This document shows, one piece after another, positions 61,409 through 64,000 of a stretch of DNA of 64,000 bases (position 1 is the first letter of the stretch; each line of letters begins with the position of its first letter). The notes below the pieces were generated by a model. The model was not told the origin of the DNA. It worked only from the letters and a program-made list of their open reading frames with translations, and did not search any database. Location: assembly GCA_017505535.1 (NCBI GenBank), contig JAFVPD010000020.1, forward strand, positions 1 through 64,000. The letters are read 5' to 3'. Source of the stretch: Muribaculaceae bacterium. Lineage in GTDB: Bacteria > Bacteroidota > Bacteroidia > Bacteroidales > Muribaculaceae. The position numbers were made by a program, and so were the translations under genes.

Positions 61409-63079
61409 ATGCGATATTTAATATTACTATTTGTTTTTGCTACTCTGATATTTCAAAGATCTTCAGCTCAAGAAAATCCGCCCGAACTTCATCGCCCACT
61501 TAATATCCCGCCCGTGTTAAGCGGAAACTTTGGCGAATTACGCAGCAACCACTTCCACTCGGGAATTGACTTTAAGACGCAAGGTCGCACCGGTTTCAAA
61601 ATCCACTGTGCCGCCGATGGATATGTGTCTCGCATCTTAGTCTCCCCCTGGGGGTTTGGACGTGCCGTTTATGTTACTCACCCCCAACTGGGATTGGTAA
61701 CTGTCTATGGGCACTTAGAATCATTTTCATCAAAAATCAACAAGATTGTTGTTGAAGAGCAATATCGTCGTGAGACGTTCCGAATTGACATGGAATTTAA
61801 AGAGGGCGAAATACCGGTCAAAAAAGGTGAGGTTATCGCTTTGAGTGGCAATGCAGGTTCATCGGGAGGCCCACACCTCCACATGGACGTGCGAGACCTC
61901 GCAACAGGTGATGCTCTCGACCCAATGAACTACTTCAAACATTTGTTTAAAGACAACGTGCGACCCGAAGTACGCTCCATAGCATTGTATCCCCATGGGG
62001 GAGTTGTCGAAGATACAACTATAGCATCATTTCGCACTCCTCAGGAATTATCACAACCATTCACAGCATGGGGCCGAGTGGCTCCGGCCATAAAAGCCTA
62101 CGATAAAATGCCGGGAGCAAATAATATTTATGGCATTAAATATCTATCATTATTGGTTGACGGACAACAAGTATATCATCGTGTGATAGATCGATTTTCT
62201 TTTGACGTGACACGTGGCGTAAACACGTTGATTGAATATAGCGACTACGCCAATAACGGCTGGATGATGACAACCTATGTCCCCAAGGCTCACATTTTGG
62301 GCGACATGGTTACAACAACCATTCCCAACGGTATTATTGACATAAATGAAGAACGTGATTATTCATGCCGATTTATATTGAGCGATGAACATGGAAACAC
62401 CACCAATGTGGATTTCATCATTAAAGGCAAACGCCAACCCATTCCAAAAACCGAGCATATCGGAACCAAGTTTTACTGCACCGGAGACAACACTTATAAC
62501 CTGAATGGCTTGAAAGTGTTTATCCCGCAAGGCGCCTTGTATGATGACATATACTTTAACGTCGTTACTACTTCGCTCGACGGCTACTTCTCCGACGTGC
62601 ATAAAGTGGGCGACACCGGCATTGCTTTACATCGCAACTACGATATGACCATAACCTTAACTCGCGACACTCAACCCGACAAATCAAAATATTGTCTTGT
62701 TCGCATCAATGGTAAACGCAAAAGCGCGGTGACGGCTAAATATGAAAACGGAGTAATGAAAGCATCAATAAACCGTTTTGGAAGATATGCCGTGACCATA
62801 GATAAAACAGCGCCCAAAATAGTTCCTTCGCGTCAGAAACGTTGGGCGCGCAATGGGAAAGTTTCCTACAAAATTTCCGACAACCTCAGCGGAATCGAAT
62901 CTTATCGTGGCGAAATTGACGGGAAATGGGTCATGTTTGAGTTTGATGGCAAAAACGCTTTAATATCCTATAAACTTGAAAGCAATCGAGTGAAAAAAGG
63001 CCGTAGCCACAAGGTGAAAATCACTGTTACCGATGCTTGCGGCAACACCTCTACTCGCACCGATACGTTTACGTGGTGA
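61409..63079 (+). CDS. M23 (LytM) family metallopeptidase
   Basis: 556 residues with a signal peptide (1-20, RSSAQ). The LytM zinc-site residues are His50-x3-Asp54 (HFHSGIDF) and His156-x-His158 (GGPHLHMD), with His102 in YGHLES; all four are intact, so it should cleave peptidoglycan cross-links. The C-terminal 350 residues are Ig-like modules ending in SYKISDNLSGIESYRGEIDGKWVMF, typical for Bacteroidetes M23 proteins. It follows the GH9 gene by 3 bp, suggesting co-transcription, although a functional link is not obvious. Confidence 0.9.
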   Translation: MRYLILLFVFATLIFQRSSAQENPPELHRPLNIPPVLSGNFGELRSNHFHSGIDFKTQGRTGFKIHCAADGYVSRILVSPWGFGRAVYVTHPQLGLVTVYGHLESFSSKINKIVVEEQYRRETFRIDMEFKEGEIPVKKGEVIALSGNAGSSGGPHLHMDVRDLATGDALDPMNYFKHLFKDNVRPEVRSIALYPHGGVVEDTTIASFRTPQELSQPFTAWGRVAPAIKAYDKMPGANNIYGIKYLSLLVDGQQVYHRVIDRFSFDVTRGVNTLIEYSDYANNGWMMTTYVPKAHILGDMVTTTIPNGIIDINEERDYSCRFILSDEHGNTTNVDFIIKGKRQPIPKTEHIGTKFYCTGDNTYNLNGLKVFIPQGALYDDIYFNVVTTSLDGYFSDVHKVGDTGIALHRNYDMTITLTRDTQPDKSKYCLVRINGKRKSAVTAKYENGVMKASINRFGRYAVTIDKTAPKIVPSRQKRWARNGKVSYKISDNLSGIESYRGEIDGKWVMFEFDGKNALISYKLESNRVKKGRSHKVKITVTDACGNTSTRTDTFTW

Positions 63080-63108
63080 TGCTTAATGTGAAATTATTGG
63101 CTTAGAGT

Positions 63109-63139
63109 TTGCAAGTTCAAAGTTAAAGAGTTACCTTTG
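63109..63139 (+). promoter_or_regulatory. Promoter of phosphohexomutase gene
   Basis: TTG (63109-63111), 20 bp, TACCTTTG (63132-63139), 41 bp before ATG 63181. Confidence 0.65.
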
Positions 63140-63180
63140 CTAAATTAGAAAACAATTAACAATAAAATACTATCCTAATT

Positions 63181-64000
63181 ATGGAAAATGATGAATTATT
63201 GAAATCAGTGATTGAGAAAGCTAAAGTTTGGCTTGGCGCTGGTTATGATGAAGAGACACGTAATGAAGTACAACGAATGCTTGATGCCGAAGACAAAACC
63301 GATTTGATCGAATCGTTCTATCGCGACCTTGAATTTGGAACAGGTGGGTTGCGTGGCATCATGGGGGCTGGTTGCAATCGCATGAACAAATACACTGTAG
63401 CTTCTGCAACTCAAGGATTGGCCAATTATCTTAAAGAAGCATTTGCACATCTTGACGAAATCAAAGTTGCTGTGTGTCATGATGTTCGCAACAATAGCCG
63501 CAAATTTGCCGAAATCGTTGCCGACGTATTTTCGGCTAACGGCATTAAAGTATATCTATTTGATAGCTTCCGCCCTACTCCCGAACTTTCTTTTGCTGTT
63601 CGCGAGCTCGGTTGCCAAAGTGGTGTGAACATTACTGCATCTCACAACCCAAAAGAATACAATGGTTACAAAGCTTATTGGGAAGATGGAGCTCAAATCA
63701 TTGCGCCTCACGACACCAATATCATCAACCATGTAAACCAAATTAAAGGTGTTGAAAGCATCAAAATGCAAGGTGATCCATCTAAAATTGAGATTATCGG
63801 TAAAGAAATCGACGATAAATTCCTTGCTGCTATCAAAGGCTTGTCTCTTAGCCCCGAAACAAATGCAAAACATGGTGACATGAAGATTGTTTACACTCCA
63901 ATTCATGGTACCGGTGTAAACCTCATTCCCGCATCATTGCGCAATTTTGGATTCACAAACATCATCAATGTTCCGGAACAAGATATCCCTTCGGGCGATT
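63181..64000 (+). CDS. Phosphoglucomutase/phosphomannomutase, 5' part
   Basis: The gene runs off the right edge; 273 codons are present. MENDELLKSVIEKAKVWL opens it. LEFGTGGLRGIMGAGCNRMN is the N-terminal sugar-phosphate motif, and NITASHNPKEYNGYKAYW contains the phosphorylated catalytic Ser (TASHNP). VYTPIHGTG is the next conserved block. The protein interconverts hexose 1- and 6-phosphates (PGM2/PMM2-like alpha-D-phosphohexomutase family) in the cytoplasm. Substrate preference cannot be decided from this part. Confidence 0.95.
   Translation, partial: MENDELLKSVIEKAKVWLGAGYDEETRNEVQRMLDAEDKTDLIESFYRDLEFGTGGLRGIMGAGCNRMNKYTVASATQGLANYLKEAFAHLDEIKVAVCHDVRNNSRKFAEIVADVFSANGIKVYLFDSFRPTPELSFAVRELGCQSGVNITASHNPKEYNGYKAYWEDGAQIIAPHDTNIINHVNQIKGVESIKMQGDPSKIEIIGKEIDDKFLAAIKGLSLSPETNAKHGDMKIVYTPIHGTGVNLIPASLRNFGFTNIINVPEQDIPSGD

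Overview
The window is a contiguous piece of a Bacteroidota chromosome, order Bacteroidales, most probably a gut lineage of the Muribaculaceae or Porphyromonadaceae type. Evidence: type III glutamine synthetase, a fused FeoA-FeoB transporter, a primary sigma factor of about 286 residues, OmpP1/FadL and DcaP-like outer-membrane barrels, a type IX secretion (T9SS) sorting domain, an RprXY-like two-component system, and repeated use of the Bacteroidetes promoter pattern TTG-N19-21-TAnnTTTG. The family-level placement is an inference from gene content only.

Layout. 1-4850 is an accessory island. It holds intergenic repeats, then a one-strand series of at least two orphan Rhs C-terminal cassettes (a near-identical 300-bp Rhs core joined to different tips) and two further tip remnants that have lost the core. 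Each tip is followed by, or overlaps, a small secreted or membrane protein gene that is a candidate immunity gene. Several reading frames are broken at short homopolymers, so the array looks partly decayed. 4877-22000 is mainly housekeeping: patatin/barrel protein, rpoD, Pif1-like helicase with TPRs, FadL-like barrel, low-complexity exported protein, HdeD-like protein, DcaP-like porin, mutS2, feoAB, NYN-domain protein and a flavodoxin-fold oxidoreductase. 21948-22150 is a MITE-like element with 20-bp terminal inverted repeats; shortened relatives lie at 38607 and 55601.

23036-32570 holds a GIN-domain protein, glnN and a five-gene leucine operon (leuA-leuC-leuD-leuA paralogue-leuB) with a terminator-like hairpin in the leuA leader. 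32678-35435 holds prmA, a PqiA-like protein and a small envelope cluster (YtxH, holin-like, lipoprotein). 35590-38609 is AT-rich and contains a promoter, an operator-like palindrome, a strongly structured 190-nt segment and six small envelope/lipoprotein genes. 38746-46728 carries groEL/groES, a FadL homologue, an MFS carrier, an AI-2E/PerM-type protein and mltG. A tRNA-Ser(GCU) follows, then a DUF4160/DUF2442-HTH pair, a T9SS cargo protein with three adhesin-like domains, the lepA-rluA-like-fmt operon, a leucine-rich-repeat protein, an NrtR-like Nudix regulator and the rprXY-like pair. The right end has a repeat-filled 670-bp gap, a GH9 glycosidase with an adjacent M23 peptidase, and the 5' part of a phosphohexomutase gene running off the window.

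Coordinates of promoters, hairpins and start codons were read by eye. No alignment, folding or database search was run, so family assignments rest on recognisable motifs and repeat families were only compared within this window.
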